From positions 1 to 55,912 of the IMG/VR virus record IMGVR_UViG_3300042691_008709: a stretch of 55,912 nucleotides of DNA; one strand, 5' to 3'. Below the pieces are notes generated by a model. It saw only the letters and a list, made by a program, of their open reading frames with translations. It made no database searches and was not told the DNA's origin. The position numbers and the translations under genes were made by a program. The stretch comes from a virus. Shown in pieces: positions 55,844 through 55,912 of this stretch; the stretch's first letter is position 1, and each line of letters starts with the position of its first letter.

Positions 55844-55912
55844 TTAGCGGTAATGCTTTCCGACATACAACGTATCTCCAACATTCCACTCTTCATTTGT
55901 TCTAATTAATAT
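55844..55912 (-). CDS. Truncated gene at right window edge
   Basis: 22 codons and a stop at 55844: ILIRTNEEWNVGDTLYVGKH, YR. The composition (GDTLYVG) looks like a real C terminus. The start lies beyond the right edge. When the window ends are joined the frame runs on as an unlikely protein, so the window is probably a linear cut rather than a closed circle. The 55797-55843 stretch before the integrase holds no gene. Confidence 0.35.
   Translation of the reverse strand: MLIRTNEEWNVGDTLYVGKHYR

Noticed and set aside
1-55912. Insertion sequences or transposase genes
   Set aside because: No transposase motif or terminal inverted repeats were seen; the only recombinase is the tyrosine integrase.

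Overview
The window looks like most or all of a tailed bacteriophage genome from a Bacteroidota (Bacteroidetes) host. The sequence is strongly AT-rich (about one third G+C by eye). Start codons are usually preceded by A-rich stretches rather than Shine-Dalgarno boxes, and several intergenic gaps carry the Bacteroidetes -7 promoter box TAnnTTTG. The virion genes match a podovirus of the crAss-like type: a large terminase with a deviant Walker A, a 739-aa portal, an acidic scaffold, an HK97-type capsid protein, a ring protein / IHF-like protein / ring protein trio, and a 1479-aa 'muzzle'-like tail protein beginning MAGSVINTFDKGLHQDSS. Unlike typical crAss-like genomes I see no giant virion RNA polymerase. 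Its place is taken by two long internal-virion-type proteins (1042 and 2409 aa), the second with a zincin HEVGH site. There is also a tyrosine integrase, so a temperate or integrative lifestyle is possible.

Layout. 26-3911 (+): small accessory genes, a PD-(D/E)XK nuclease and a small lipoprotein. 3981-16808 (+): packaging and head genes, interrupted at 11536-12434 by a reverse-strand cassette of four small genes. 16812-20223 (+): an SGNH hydrolase, then lysis genes (amidase, holin, spanin-like). 20351-26796 (+): ring and muzzle tail proteins. 26894-39640 (+): two lipoprotein 'morons' interleaved with the large internal virion proteins. 39671-45893 (+): a translationally coupled run of cysteine-rich, collagen-like and repeat-bearing fibre/appendage genes. 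45896-46019: convergent terminator and a short unexplained non-coding stretch. 46020-55796 (-): GroES-like chaperonin, MazG, NinG, NinB-like, an odd tRNA-like gene, a candidate ssDNA-binding protein, a DnaB helicase, a DnaT/O-like replication protein and the integrase. A truncated reading frame runs off the right edge.

Two repeated DNA signals seem to organise transcription. The first is a 16-bp palindrome, consensus AATKCAAACTTGMATT, followed by an A run; I find seven good copies, each just upstream of a gene or operon on either strand. The second is an extended promoter, TTGTAACCTTTT about 18 bp before TACGTTTAA, also with seven copies. Three promoter copies have the palindrome directly upstream. 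Together they suggest a phage-specific regulon covering lipoproteins, the reverse-strand cassette, the tail operon and the replication operons.

Other unexplained signals are a 15-residue motif shared between a small early protein and the major capsid protein, a tRNA-like gene whose anticodon loop is about twice normal size, and a GC-rich word (CGGCGGA) that recurs far above chance in different reading frames. All family assignments rest on reading motifs by eye; no database search was run.
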